From Dactylonectria macrodidyma (lineage: Eukaryota; Ascomycota; Sordariomycetes; Hypocreales; Nectriaceae): a DNA stretch of 64,000 bases. Both the position numbers and the translations under genes were made by a program. The stretch is taken from contig JAGMUV010000029.1 of assembly GCA_020744425.1 (NCBI GenBank), positions 806,001-870,000 on the forward strand, given 5' to 3'. Positions 52,265 through 63,794 of this stretch are shown here, piece by piece (within the stretch, counting starts at the first letter, position 1; the number at the start of each line of letters is the position of its first letter). A model generated the notes under the pieces. It saw only the letters and a list, made by a program, of their open reading frames with translations, had not been told where the DNA came from and did not search any database.

Positions 52265-53881
52265 ATGGCTTGTTTAATCCCATTCTATTTGCTTTTTATC
52301 GCCATCCTGTGGCAGGTATGCTCGTCCTCTGTCATCAGCGGACAAACGCATTCTCGCGCGGGGCCTGATCTCACCAAGCTGCCGAGCTTCCCCTCAAAAC
52401 CACGGATCTTCGTCTTGTCTGATATTCTGAATGAGCCTGATGACGAAATGTCGCTGGTTCGCTTTCTCTTGTATTCAAATCACTTCGACGTCCAAGGCAT
52501 TTGTGCCACCACTTCGGCTAGCATAAGGAATGACACACATCCCGAAGCAATAAGAAAGATTATTCATGCTTACGGAACCGTCGTTGACAACTTGAACCAC
52601 CACGCCCATCCCAAGTCTAGGTTTAGACACGCCGATGAACTCCTGTCTCTTGTCAGTTCTGGGCCTAAGGTAAGCCGTACTTCAAGCTCAGTTGCCATGC
52701 TCGCCAAGGGCACGACAACAAGATAGGTGGTTAACAGGGGTCCTAGGTTTACGGAAAAGAAGCTCTAAACCAACCGCTTAGTGACGGGGCTCGGCAGCTC
52801 ATTCAAAGACTAGAAGCATCTGAAGAACCCCTATATGTAGGTATATGGGGTGGTCCCAACACGTTAGCTCAAGCCCTCCAACACATCCATAAAACGAAGT
52901 CCCCACCAATGGCATCTGAACTACGATCACGACTCAGAGTGTATGCTATTTCCGACCAAGACGACTCCGGCATATGGATCCGCATCAACTGGCCAGACCT
53001 CTTTTATATCGTGACCGTTCATGGTTTCCAAGAATATTCAACCGCCACTTGGAGCGGCATTAATTCGCTAGACAATGGTGCTGCGAATGCTACCAAGGTC
53101 CAGGACGCATGGCTCACTCCCAACATCCGAGTCGGACCCCTTAGTGCAGTTTACCCTCTCATCTTATACGGCATGGAAGGCGACTCACCTAGTTTCATGT
53201 GGCTCATCCAAAACGGTCTCTCGAACCGTGAGAGGCCGGATTGGGGTGGCTGGGGTGGCCGATACAGTCGGATAGTTGACTCGGAAGACATCAATGAGTA
53301 CGGCATGTCGCACGATACTGCGACTGGTTTGACTGGAACGCCCTACACGAGTGTGCACGCTACGGTGTGGCGTTGGCGAGACGCATATCAAGATGACTTT
53401 GCCGCCCGTATGCAGTGGACTCTATCCAAAGACTTCAGCAAAGCTACTCATCCGCCCGTAGTAAAGGGTCAATGGCTCAGAAGGCTTCGAAGCCTTGCAT
53501 ATTCAACTTCAATTCAATACGTCAATCACCCTGGATGCCAGCGAAACATTTGATCCCGACCATCCCGCAGACACCAGCCAGCTTGATTTCGAATGGTTCA
53601 CATACCTGGAAGCCGGCTTTCCTCAAGGATCAGGGTTAAGCCGCAACTTCGTTGAAATCAAACCACTATCGTCAGTCCCTGGTACGAACGGGACCCTCAC
53701 AACCAACGAGGCAGGCTTCAACCAAGTTGCCCTGGGAGACAAAGTCCAGATTAAGCACCTCATACCGAACCGCACGATACTATTTGAGCGGGAATGGCAT
53801 GTTATTTTGCAGGTCAGGACTAAGAAAGGGCAGTACCCTATCCGGAGGTATAAGAGGATCGTCATCAAGCCATCAAACTAG
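52265..53881 (+). CDS. Secreted DUF1593 (nucleoside-hydrolase-like) protein; likely frameshifted
   Basis: Exon 1 52265-52669 (signal peptide MACLIPFYLLFIAILWQVC, then KPRIFVLSDILNEPDDEMSL), intron GTAAGC..CCTAG, exon 2 from 52747. Family marks are the Asp-rich NEPDDEMSLVR at the start, GIWGGPNTLAQAL, RVYAISDQDDSG, RERPDWGGWGGRY, and the C-terminal Ig-like part with ITLDASETFDPD. At 53466-53470 an extra base (a G in AAAGGG) shifts the frame. The first frame stops at 53551 while the correct continuation (VNGSEGFEALHIQ) runs in the next frame to TAG at 53879. Thus the gene is either freshly inactivated or has a sequence error. DUF1593 proteins have an inosine/uridine-hydrolase-like fold and occur near carbohydrate-active enzymes; the substrate is unknown. 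Confidence 0.8.
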
Positions 53882-54768
53882 GGATTACCAACGACAGAGA
53901 TAGTCAAGTAGAAGGTGGCCATGGAGCGACAGCAACTTCATCGTATCAAATAAAACCACGGCCAATTTCCCCTTCCTCCCCGTTTGTGGTCCCTTTTTCA
54001 AGATATCACGGGTCGATGAACAAAGTCTCTGATACTGCAAGGCTGGATGAAGCCACTCGGGCCGTAAGAGATTTCTGTGTGAATCTTGGTCATCTCTAGC
54101 TGCCATAGAAATTTTGGTGTGAAAAGGGGAAGTAAGGAAACCTAAGCGAAATTGCTGAATTCCACGTGACAGGTTAGCCTTATATGACTAGCAAAAAAGG
54201 TTTATTGAAACAGCACGACTCATCAAAGCATGAGTAAACGAAAGAATCGGTCCTGAAGAGAAAGTGTCGCGAACTTTAGGCTCTGGATGTTAGATTGGAT
54301 CATGTACAAAGCACCTGATCGGGCGGTCACGTGGTGACCTCCAGGGTTGAGACTGCCTATTGGTGCAGATACCTCAGGCCCCCACTTTTAGTGGTAATTG
54401 GAACACATACGCAGTCACGGCCGGGAGACCTCCCAGATACACACAGACAATACACACACAATCAAGTCATCTAAGTGCCACGCTAGCTTTCCGACACTGG
54501 ACCCCCCTAGTACTACGCATTCTAAAAAAAGCCGCGTGCGGCAATGGGCGTCCTTGTTTTTGTCTTCGGGTCCCGCAACTAGAGATCTATATACTCCCTG
54601 CCTGCGCCCACGTGAGGTGGTTGAGCAGACTTCCAACGCATCTAGAATCATGACAAAGTGTCGCACTGAGCGTGCTTAAAGGGTTAAAGCGAAGATGATG
54701 AGCAGCAGCAGTGTGTTGATTGATTGTTGTCTAAAGTGCGGGGTACTCTACCCCACAGGTTTTACTTG
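53882..54768. other. Gene-free stretch
   Basis: No gene recognised; several overlapping short frames at 54360-54680 have no family features. Confidence 0.4.
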
Positions 54769-55351
54769 GGCAATTGATAGGGGTGCTACACCATTTTGAT
54801 ACACGTGCTACACCTTACGGGTGCTACACGTTTTGCAGCCTCCTATTGGTCTAAAAATTATCTGTTAGTGCAGGTAGTATGCACTAAATTCTGCCACATT
54901 ATCGCCGGCTGCCCACCAAAATTTCGACCTATCATTCACATCACGACGCATTGCAATATCGACTCCACCGCCATTGTTTGCCCTGCCCACAACATACCTT
55001 GCCTCGAAGCTCCACAATGCCTTCACCGAATATTAACATCGCTAACATAAGCCGCCGCAGAAGTCCAATTAGCCCGTCTAATCCCTCTACATAAACGCAA
55101 TCGCGACCATTGCCAAGCAACTCAGATCACTCAAGCAGTTCAACCGCCAGCCTCCAAATCTGTCACTAGAAGGGAAGATCCTGCTAATTAGTCCTCTGTT
55201 AGGGCGTGGTGTAGCGCACTGGCTTCACCGCCTTGGCAGGGTAGCCCCACTAGCTGACACATTTTTTTAACCAATAAAAGGCTGTAAAACGTGTAGCACC
55301 CGTAAGGTGTAGCACGTGTATCAAAATGGTGTAGCACCCCTATCAATTGCC
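54769..55351. mobile_element. hAT-like inverted-repeat element, 583 bp
   Basis: Terminal inverted repeats match perfectly for 66 bp (GGCAATTGATAGGGGTGCTA onwards) and continue with few differences to about 90 bp. Each repeat holds GTGCTACAC-type words three times. The flanks are TTTACTTG (54761-54768) and TTTAGTTG (55352-55359), an 8-bp target duplication with one mismatch, as expected for hAT transposons. The 400-bp centre has no transposase, so it is non-autonomous. Confidence 0.85.
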
Positions 55352-56715
55352 TTTAGTTGAAGCACGCAGCTGGATTACTAAGCACAGTTGTTTCCTGAGG
55401 CTTGTTGAGATTATGCCTGGCCTGTGACACAAAGGAAGTGGACCCTATGCATGCGGCGTACTAGGCAAGAAGCTTAAATTGTGGATCACGCGCGCGGGGT
55501 ACGTATGGGGTAAGAACGCTAATTTGTCTAACATGGTAGTGCATAGCAACCTGCTTACCGAAATACGCTATGCCCATCCTCACGGAGCTAGCGAATACGT
55601 CGTATACAGGGATATCAGCCTCCCGGGTATCAACAATCAGCTTTCGCCGGTGTCATTGTTGTCACCTCGGACTTTCAGTGGTGGAACTAAGGCAGTCTAG
55701 ATACCAGCATGCTTGCTTCTTCCGTATCTTGTTGCTATCCATCCCATGCACAGATGCTTAGTCATGCTTGGAGATGCTTGCTCAAGGCTTCTTGGCCCAA
55801 CGTTGAATATGTTTCTCGATATTGATACGAAACGTTAAAATACACGCACGTAGTATGAAATACATCGATAGATATTACACATAAATGTCAGATCCCGCCC
55901 GCCTATGGTTCAGTTCTCGTTCCGGGTTTCGGATATAGACAAGTTGGACCTCGTCATTGTTTTCTCCATACTCCACCACATACGTCTTGTGGCAAGTAAT
56001 GCCTTTGGGATCTACCCTTATTTTCGATCTGTCGGCATTCGAGGACACACTCGCACTCGCGACCGCAGGTCGGCTTCTGCTGTGGCCACTCGTTTGCTTC
56101 GAGCCGTAGTTCGCATGGATTGGACTCAGAATGCGCGGGCCTGCTGCTGGTTCGCAGGACACCTGCCATTGCTGATGCGGATGTATCATATCAAGATGAA
56201 CGCGATGTGGGTGCACAAAATGACAGGGAGTTATGCAACAGTCCCCCCCCTGTCCCTTATCGACCTCAACGTCGGCACTTCGGAGAATGCCAAGACCAAC
56301 CTGCAGCTGCAAGCTGGAGAAACACTGTTTTACGCCCGCCCAATGTCGGCACTTGCCACTCGCGAGAGCCTATGGGCATCCCCCTTGCGGCCGATTTGTC
56401 AGCCCTCCCATCAGAAATCGGAAATCGCCAAGACTGCGCGATCCAAAATCCATGTCACGGCATGTACACCAGATTGGACTAGTTAGTAAAAGTGAAATTG
56501 TGGGCCTTCGGGGTCATTATGGAAGAAACTATACAAAACCTTAACAGCTTAGCGCAAAGGCTCTATGAGGTGTCCCCCGCAGGCGGAATATAATCAGTCA
56601 ATCAATCAATTAAAATCCATGCCTCATGTCTTCCAAATAGGAGGGGAGGTCAATTGTGGTCGGACGATGGCTTCGGTAGCGTGACCTGATCAGCTCCATC
56701 AACTCCTGTGACAAC
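55352..56715. other. Stretch without a recognised gene
   Basis: Overlapping open frames on both strands at 55875-56486 (up to 193 codons) look like one decayed gene but none has a coherent family signature. A (TCAA)4-like run lies at 56596-56610. Confidence 0.35.
55590..55618. repeat. Isolated end related to the 19.76 kb inverted-repeat element
   Basis: GCGAATACGTCGTATACAGG followed by GATATCAGCC matches the element end at 19889-19916 with few changes. Confidence 0.55.
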
Positions 56716-58772
56716 ATGCCGAGCGACGTTCTCAACTTCAACAGGCCCTGCAATGCTTGTCGCCGCCGCAAGGTTCGCTGCGATAAGGCACGGCCCTGCA
56801 ACAACTGTGTCCGCCATAGAGTTCCATGTGTCTACAACGCACCGCGAGAATCTGTCATGAACCAGCAGCTGCTTCATGACAGGGTCGAGCGGTTAGAGCG
56901 TATAGTGGAAAACATGGCCGCCCCCGGCCCATCTCTCCAACACTCTCAGCGAAGCAGTTGCTCATCTGGAAACAGCCTCTTTAGCAGTTCTGATGGCGGT
57001 TCAGACATTCCTGCTGATGACAGCAGCCACGTGTTTCGGCCGGGAAGCTCCCATCACATAGGACCAGATTCATGGATGGGCATCGACCAGTTTGCCTGTG
57101 AGCCCCGGCATCTCAATTTCAATTTTGACAATGGCACTGAGCAGGAGCCGTTGAACTGGTCTCTGAGCCCAGCAAGCCCGAAACCCAAAGACGTTTCTCA
57201 CGTTCATCTTCCGATATATAAGGAAGATGCGCTGATGAACCTGTTTTTTGACCATGTTGAACCTTTCATTCGCACCAGCCATAAGGGGCACTACTGGCAG
57301 ATGGTGGTGGACTATCGACAAGGCACCTGCGCTTATGCTCGCGAAGTGGAGGCTCTCATGTTCGCCACGCAATACATAACGGCCACGGTTCTACCGACAT
57401 CGTTCATCCAGGAGCAGCTTGGCGTGTCTAAATCGGAACTGAGCAACCAACTTCAGAAGGCCACTGAGCTCGCACTCAACTGGGCGAACCTGATGGGGAG
57501 CCGAAATACTGTCCTCTTAAATGCTCTACTCTATTACATTGTGCGTGAACATGTTTACCCTTACTGCCATCCATGACTAACTAATAGGATAACAGACCTG
57601 TCAGTTCCACACTGGGAACTGTGAAGTTGGCTCGACTTTACTTGGTCTTGCGTCGGGAATTGCTAGGCGGATCGGCATGCAAAGAGATCCAGCTTACCAC
57701 GGCCACGCGGCGTGGATTGTTGAGATGAGGCGACGAATATGGGGCCACATCGCTGCCCTGGACGCGCAGTCTGCTAATATGGATGGGTTGGAATCGGTCC
57801 TGCTGACTCTCGGTGATGTTCAGAGGTCGCACAACGCCAATGATGCGGACTGGAAGTCGTCCCCATTGGTGGAAACCGACCCTGGACCTCCCGATAGGGA
57901 GGGATTTAGTGACGCTACGGTGCCTCTCATAAGAAGGGAACTCAGTAAGGCATGCCACAACCTTTTCAAGGCCCGAGGAACAATATCGAGTTGCAAAGAT
58001 CTCGTGGCGATTGTTGGCGAAACCGAGACATACCTGCGGTCCAGGTTTATTCAGCACTTCGACGGATCCAATCCAATGCAACCAGTCATCACTCATTGGC
58101 ACAACGCAATGATCAAGTCGTTACATGTCTTGATACTCTACTTCCACGCATCACCATCAAAACTAAAGCTACAATGCCACGTGTTTGATCAACTCCAGGG
58201 CCGGTGAGGATGCATCCCCAGGTTTTTGATTTACCTTCATTAACAATTGCAGGGTCTATGATGATTGTCTCGCTTGTCTTGAGGAATTTGAACAGGGAGA
58301 AAAGGCAGCGACATCGCACCATTGGCAATGGGCCTTCAGATGGCCAATTCCAATTCATTGTATTGCGGGTTTGCTTTCGGGTCTCGCGCGACTGCCTAGC
58401 CATGCGGATACAGATCGGGCATGGGCGCAGATTGACGTGGTATTCCAACGTTACAACAACGAGGATATCTCCATGGCAAAGACTCTTGCATGGAACTCCG
58501 TCGAGAACTTGTGCGACCAAGCAATGCTAAAGCACCCGAACCGCGTGCACGAGGGCCGGTCATATGTCAAACGCATTCATAAGAATGGTTCCCCTATGAC
58601 GGCCTGGGAGCCGCACAGAGCAGGAGCGGTGTCATATGGCGGCATGGGTTCTATCGACTTGAGCGAAAGAATCATCAGGCAGCCCGATGTATCCCAGAGA
58701 TTTTCCAGAGAAGCCATGAATTCGGATTTCTCAGCTGACGGCATTGATGCCATCTTCTTCAACTTGGATTAA
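56716..58772 (+). CDS. Zn2Cys6 transcription factor with Fungal_trans domain, three exons
   Basis: Exons 56716-57540, 57596-58203 and 58253-58772, introns GTGCGT..ACAG and GTGAGG..GCAG, all in phase, 650 residues. Zinc cluster CNACRRRKVRCDKARPC-NNC-VRHRVPC is followed by a coiled coil (NQQLLHDRVERLERIVENMA). The middle homology region includes LMNLFFDHVEPFIRTSHKGH, VEALMFATQYITAT, then across intron 1 CQFHTGNCEVGSTLLGLASG, IARRIGMQRD and RRRIWGHIAALD, the core of the fungal transcription factor domain. The last exon carries VYDDCLACLEEFEQGEK and WQWAFRWPIPIHCIAGLL. A nuclear regulator; target genes unknown. Confidence 0.9.
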
Positions 58773-58851
58773 AATAACGGAATTCTACCTATCGGCTTCT
58801 GAAATTAGCATTCTCATGGCGGAATACTAACCTAAATAGCCCTGCAGTGCT

Positions 58852-59245
58852 CTAAGAATCGTTTGCTTCACTCTCCAACCAAGTCACCAGTCTCTCCCTG
58901 CCCATCGATCTAGCGAGATTAGCGTATGTCCAGCAGCCATCCCTAACTATAGCATCCTTTTTTGCTCCAAAGCTGAAAAGGAGTGGAATGGTTTCGGAGG
59001 CCTCCTTTTCTAGGAGCTGGAGAGCGTATATAATAGGCGTCGCCCTATCTATATCTTTAATATCAACTTTAACTTCAAAATCTTGAATAAACATAATAAT
59101 CTCCTTCTCAAATCCTCCCCTTGCTGCGGCATGCAAGCTGTTAAAGCTACACGGGCTACTCGGGTGAGCTCTGCGTTCTAAAAGTAACCTAACTATACTA
59201 AGGTGCTTATAGTAAAGAGCTAGGAAAAAAGCAGTAATTGATACG
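58852..59245 (-). pseudogene. Ankyrin-repeat protein, C-terminal remnant
   Basis: Minus-strand frame KHLSIVRLLLERRAHPSSP, NSLHAAARGGFEKEIIMFI, DIKDIDRATPIIYALQL, TIPLLFSFGAKKD, then WTYANLARSMGRERLVTWLE. These are three to four ankyrin repeats plus a C-terminal cap. No start codon is found and the 5' part beyond 59245 is lost. Confidence 0.6.
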
Positions 59246-59791
59246 TGAAGAACCAGTCTTGGGCCTGGTGCTTAAGACTGGCATTATATGTAACATCACG
59301 TGAGGAAGGAGACCCTATACTCCCTCGACAACTGTAGTCTTAGCTCGTCATCCATCTTTCTACATCTACATGACAACCTCACTTTATGTGACCTCCGCGA
59401 TGTATTCGCATCAAATGGTAGCAATTGCAAGCTATCGCACAGTCAAGCCTGCGATTTAGTTCGTCAAGGCCCCAGGCACCAGCCAACCAGGTCCTAGACC
59501 ATCAGGCCTCTATCGGCCAACCCAACACGATCCTTGGTAGCACGACCAGCAACCGCCCAGATCCCTTTTGACAACGCAGAAGCAGCACCCGCTCTGCACC
59601 CCCTCGCGATATCATCTCTTGGTGAGGCTCGCACTTAAGCACGATATCCTTGAAAGGAGAATGCCTGAAACATTAGGCCCATGAATCGGAAACCAATTTG
59701 GAACACTCCTCTGACAGCCTAGAGACCGCCACTCTTGCTGACTTCACCAAGCAACTATTGCGCCAAGAAATAAGCATTACGACAAGTCAAG
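59246..59791. other. Spacer
   Basis: Nothing recognised. Confidence 0.35.
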
Positions 59792-60208
59792 ATGGCTCGA
59801 TCTCACAATGGCTCAAGTGAGGGAGAACAGTCTAGACAGGTTCCCCCGCCTACAGGCCTAACTACAATACCCAAAAAGAAACGCTTTTCTACATCGCCAC
59901 AAGACATCGAGCAGCTCGATAAGATGACGATGTCAGCCTGGCTTAAGGAGCCTTCGAATACTAAGGCCACAGGCTGGGGCATTCGATACGCCCATCTACT
60001 AAGCCAGAAAGCGACTCAGGAAGTTCTTGAGACTCTGACTGTATGGGATAGCGATGTAGTCCATGCCCTTCAACACTTCATCTCAAAGTTTGCTGCCCGT
60101 GATGGCAACGCACAGGAGCTTCTCGCATTGCCCCCAGCTAAGGCTGACGATTTGGCTCATCTTGGCTGGTGGCGAAAGGCCATTGTGACAATGCTGAGAC
60201 CAGTGTAA
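59792..60208 (+). CDS. Hypothetical protein
   Basis: A 138-codon frame with ATG: polar N-terminus (MARSHNGSSEGEQSRQVPPP), basic IPKKKRF, then a helical part with DKMTMSAWLKEP, GIRYAHLLSQKATQEVLETL and VVHALQHFISKFAARDGNAQ, ending LGWWRKAIVTMLRPV. I do not recognise a family. The last codons may lie beyond a real splice site, so the C-terminus is uncertain. It runs tail to tail with the degenerate repeat protein on the other strand. Confidence 0.4.
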   Translation: MARSHNGSSEGEQSRQVPPPTGLTTIPKKKRFSTSPQDIEQLDKMTMSAWLKEPSNTKATGWGIRYAHLLSQKATQEVLETLTVWDSDVVHALQHFISKFAARDGNAQELLALPPAKADDLAHLGWWRKAIVTMLRPV

Positions 60209-60307
60209 AGCTGATCACCGTAAGAGCCCCCACCGGCCTGACCGATGACGAGGTCGAGCCACCTGATCCTCGGGATGCCTCAAGACCCCAGAGGAAGTCA
60301 TCTGGGC

Positions 60308-61068
60308 TCACCTCTCAGCATCGCCAGGGGAGCCGCCGTGGCTCTCCACCGCCCACTTCATCTGAAACAGACGACTCCTCACTCCTCGACGGTCGAACTC
60401 ACCGGTCTCCTCTTGTGATCGTAGTCTTGCGGCTCTTTCCCAGAAACGCTCTTCCGCGTGTCGTTGTGTAACAGCCGCCATTGTGCGCCTGAGTTCATCT
60501 TCCGGCACCGTGACGGTATTACGCCAGGCCACTGCCTGCGCCCGGTGGCCCCGTTCTTCAGCGCGCTGGCGTTTGATATCATCCCATGCACGAGCAACCT
60601 CGTCAGGCCGAACTCTTATCGGCTCCTTCCGGGGCTGGGCGGGTTTCTGAGATGCTAGTTGCCTGGCGATAGTGGAGCGGGACGATTCTTGTCTTCCACG
60701 GGCCTGTGTTTCGGCGTGTTGTCGGTCCAGATCGTCCAATCTTTGGCGGATCTCGTCAAGCGGGACTCTCACCGGCTCCTCTCGGGGCTTGGCCTCGGTC
60801 TGTTGAGATTCTCCTTGTCTTCGTAGGGTGCGTCCTTTGGCGTGTCAGTGGTCCAGGTCTTCCAACGTACGTCGGACCTCGTCAAGCGGAACTCTGACCG
60901 GCTCTTGACGGGGCTGATGGGTGCTCTGGTATGCCAGGGAGCTTGGAATAATCGAGTGAGGTGGTCCTGACCTTCCTCCGGCTCCGTTTCGAGTGCGTCG
61001 GCCATCGAGATCTTCCACCGTGCGGCGGATTTCATCGATCGGGACCCTGACCGGCTATTCGCGGGGCA
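60308..61068 (-). pseudogene. Degenerate tandem-repeat protein, about 42-52-residue units
   Basis: Four units on the minus strand start with PVRVPIDEIRRTVEDLD, PVRVPLDEVRRTLEDLD, PVRVPLDEIRQRLDDLD and PIRVRPDEVARAWDDIK, near 61050, 60898, 60772 and 60620, each followed by a Gln/Arg/Glu-rich helix. The second unit has a TGA directly after DLDH, and there is no single open frame across the array. The repeated charged, heptad-like helices suggest a coiled-coil or gag-like structural protein; the family is unknown. Confidence 0.5.
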
Positions 61069-61352
61069 TCGTACAAGCGGTCTCGTCGTAAACATGTGCA
61101 CTGAAAGCGGGAAGCAGAGGGGCAAACAAACGTGGCCATGCTCGGTATGAGACGAAACTGGCATCGTGTATCGTCTAGTTGCCCGAGCGTTTGGAGGATT
61201 GACTGGGTGTTTGGGATGCAGCGCACGGACCTTGCATTTGTCCTAATGACCACAGATTGATCGTCATGTTCGTTCTGAATTCAGCAACCTTCATTCAACG
61301 TCGAGGATTCCTTAAGAAACTTGCGCATCAATTGCACGCCTCTCCCTGGCGC

Positions 61353-61958
61353 CTATTGATTATTCGAAATGGGAGAGCATAGATACCGATTCCGAGCCAG
61401 AAGCCTCGCAGCAGCAGGCGCCTATGGTGAAAGCAAGCCGATCACTTGATCCAGCCGTCCTGGGGTCGGCTGCGTCACCCTTGACGACGGCACAGAGCGC
61501 GTCCGGGTCTATCCAAGCCGTCATCGTGCGGTGTGAGGTTAAGAAACGCAAATTTCCACCTTGGTCTACCATCAAAATCACTGAAGATCACCCTGTCTTC
61601 TCGCGGCCTGTGCCTAATATCCTAAGGCTCATTGAGGTTCCGGTGGTCCTGGACCGGGTAGGCACTCAGTCTAGCAACCAGGTCGACCTTGACAATTAGT
61701 CAAATTAGATCCTTGCCCTTACTCAAAGTAGATCCCTGCCCTTAGTCAAAGTAGATCCTTGTCCTTGGTAAGAACAAAGAGATCTGTGCTTTTGGTTAAA
61801 GACGTCCTTGCTCAAAAGATGTCAAAAACTGGAAGACAGTTGATGTTGCTCAGCTGGGAAAGATAGAAAACGTCTTCCAAGACTCTATTGTTATCGATGG
61901 CTGGGGTTGGGAAGAGACCGATTTAGAAAATAGTGGAGATAATATGGATATCGGCTAA
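61353..61958 (+). pseudogene. Second copy of the gene fragment seen at 6.0 kb, middle replaced by a minisatellite
   Basis: Opens IDYSKWESIDTDSEPEASQQ without an ATG, then SIQAVIVRCEVKKRKFPPW, HPVFSRPVPNI, VPVVLDRVGTQSSNQVDLDN and a TAG at 61697. Three 23-bp tandem repeats follow, and after them a frame DVKNWKTVDVAQLGKIENVF, QDSIVIDGWGWEETDLE to TAA at 61956-61958, which looks like the natural C-terminus of the same protein. The central part is missing. It extends further 3' into the family than the copy at 6022-6318. Confidence 0.55.
61696..61764 (+). repeat. Three tandem 23-bp repeats
   Basis: Units TTAGTCAAATTAGATCCTTG+CCC, TTACTCAAAGTAGATCCCTG+CCC and TTAGTCAAAGTAGATCCTTG+TCC, followed by a diverged fourth. 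They stand exactly where the reading frame of the gene fragment is interrupted. Confidence 0.85.
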
Positions 61959-62876
61959 TGAGAGGGTTTTGACATGTAAAATACCGGGCTATAACAGGCT
62001 TAATCTTGCCTCAGGCACTAAGCGTCTAGTGACAAGGCAGTAACCGCGAGTTATCGCAAACGATTCTTGACCTTCCACCCTACCGCAAGCTAGCCTGCTC
62101 TATGAACCAGAAGAGGCTTATTAATGCAGCACTTAATGGCTCCCTGACTATCTCCCGGAAAGCTTGACCAGATCCATGTCATGCTATGTATGTATGTACT
62201 TAGTGTTTGGCGCTATGGATGAAGTGGATGATTGCTGACGCCAGAAGAGGACAGTGGCTCCAACCGCTCAGCACCTGCCTGCGGATATGGGCGCTCCTGT
62301 CTGAGCCTCGCTAGCCATATACAGTAAGGGCCGCGAAACATGTCCGCTAACAGAATATTGAATGATTTCCTACATAGACCACATACCTGTGGCGCATTGT
62401 GGCTGGGTACCGTGCGTGGTTAAAAGCAGTGCATACCTTGGCCGGAGGGACATAATAAAGCTAGAAACCGCTCCTGTCATCCATGTTAGCCAGAGCCACA
62501 AATGGATAGGCAGAAATGTTAGTACTACCTTGCAGTCTTATTCTATGTCTAATGGATAATCGCACTATACACCGCCACATAATCCCAATTTTGGTCCTAA
62601 TATTCAATTAGCGGACAAGTTTCGCGGCTGTTACTATACCAGACGCTAGCGTATCGCCTATCTCTTTAGTTCAGTTCTATTCACTAGTCTAATTATGCTC
62701 TATGCTTCGCTTAGCGTAAGATACGGTTATGCCATTACGGTAGAGACAATACGGTAAGAGTAATACGTAGAATCACTTATATAAACGTTTGGAAAATTCT
62801 GCTAGCAGAAAAAAATATATGGCCTGATTAATAAACCCCTGTACATATATAACTGAGTGAGTTACTCGTTCCTACG
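61959..62876. other. AT-rich stretch, no gene
   Basis: Many stops on both strands; no recognisable coding segment. Confidence 0.4.
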
Positions 62877-63260
62877 TTACCTCCCACCCCTGCTCATCCT
62901 AGGATTCATATTACGCCTACCCTTAATTGTCTTCCTGAATGAGGTAGTTTCATTCTTCTCCCACTCCTCAATTAAACACATACTTATTATAGAATCTTCA
63001 ATCCAAGAGTCCTCCGTGCGAGAACGTCCCTTCCAACTCACAAGATATTTAAACTTTCCATAACGAGATCGTTTCTTAAGTAGCATGATGCTAGTGTAGT
63101 TTCCTACTATGGCGTTTGTACGTAGCATCGAAATCATTAACCGTATCAGCTGTAATATCGTCTTTCTTAACCTATGAATTGTCATGAATAGTCTGCCCAC
63201 TTCACGAGATAATGACTTGTTCTCCCCGCTGAGACTTAGCCAGCAGTGCTTCAGCCTCAT
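62877..63260 (-). pseudogene. Chromodomain-containing relic
   Basis: A minus-strand frame whose second half reads RYGKFKYLVSWKGRSRTEDS then WIEDSIISMCLIEEWEK. This is a chromodomain (YLV.WKG....W.......LIEEW) as found at the end of chromovirus (Ty3/gypsy) integrases and in some fungal chromatin proteins. The N-terminal half is not recognisable. No other integrase or reverse transcriptase motifs are readable nearby. Confidence 0.6.
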
Positions 63261-63794
63261 ATATACTATCGTCGTTGGCTTTTAAACGAAGGATGCCCAT
63301 ACTCCGAAGAGAGGAAATAGCCGCCAGACTCGATATTCTTTGTCGAGTGGAGGGTTGAGGCGATGTTATCTCATTGCCGATCTTGGTGGATATTTATTCA
63401 TAACTAACACAACTTGGTGCAGTTACTAGGACGATGGGTTCAGCGTCGCTTAAGGGTTGACCAGCTTCTACGGATAACTATGTCCAGTCATATCAAGCAC
63501 TCAGCTATATAGCATAAGGGAGAAGATAGGCATCGTATGTTAAAGCATTGTATTCTAACTACATCCTAGCCTGGCTGTCTAGGTTAACTACCTAGCTTTA
63601 ATATTCCTAATTCCCTGCTAATATCATATAGTAGCACACCTAAAGGCTCGTATACGCTATCCTAGAATAATTATATAAACTTGGCCCCGTTTCTCCTTTA
63701 GCTTGCGGGCTATTCTTCGCCTATTGAACTCCATTAAGACGTATAGTAACTAAGTTACTAGGCAGACTTGACATTTACCGCTAATAACGTCCTA
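63261..63794. other. Spacer between two relics
   Basis: AT-rich decayed sequence; may connect the SANT and chromodomain relics, which are on the same strand, but I cannot read a continuous protein. Confidence 0.35.

Noticed and set aside
55905..56486. 193-codon plus-strand frame
   Set aside because: Competes with similarly long frames in other phases and on the other strand; no domain or coherent motif.
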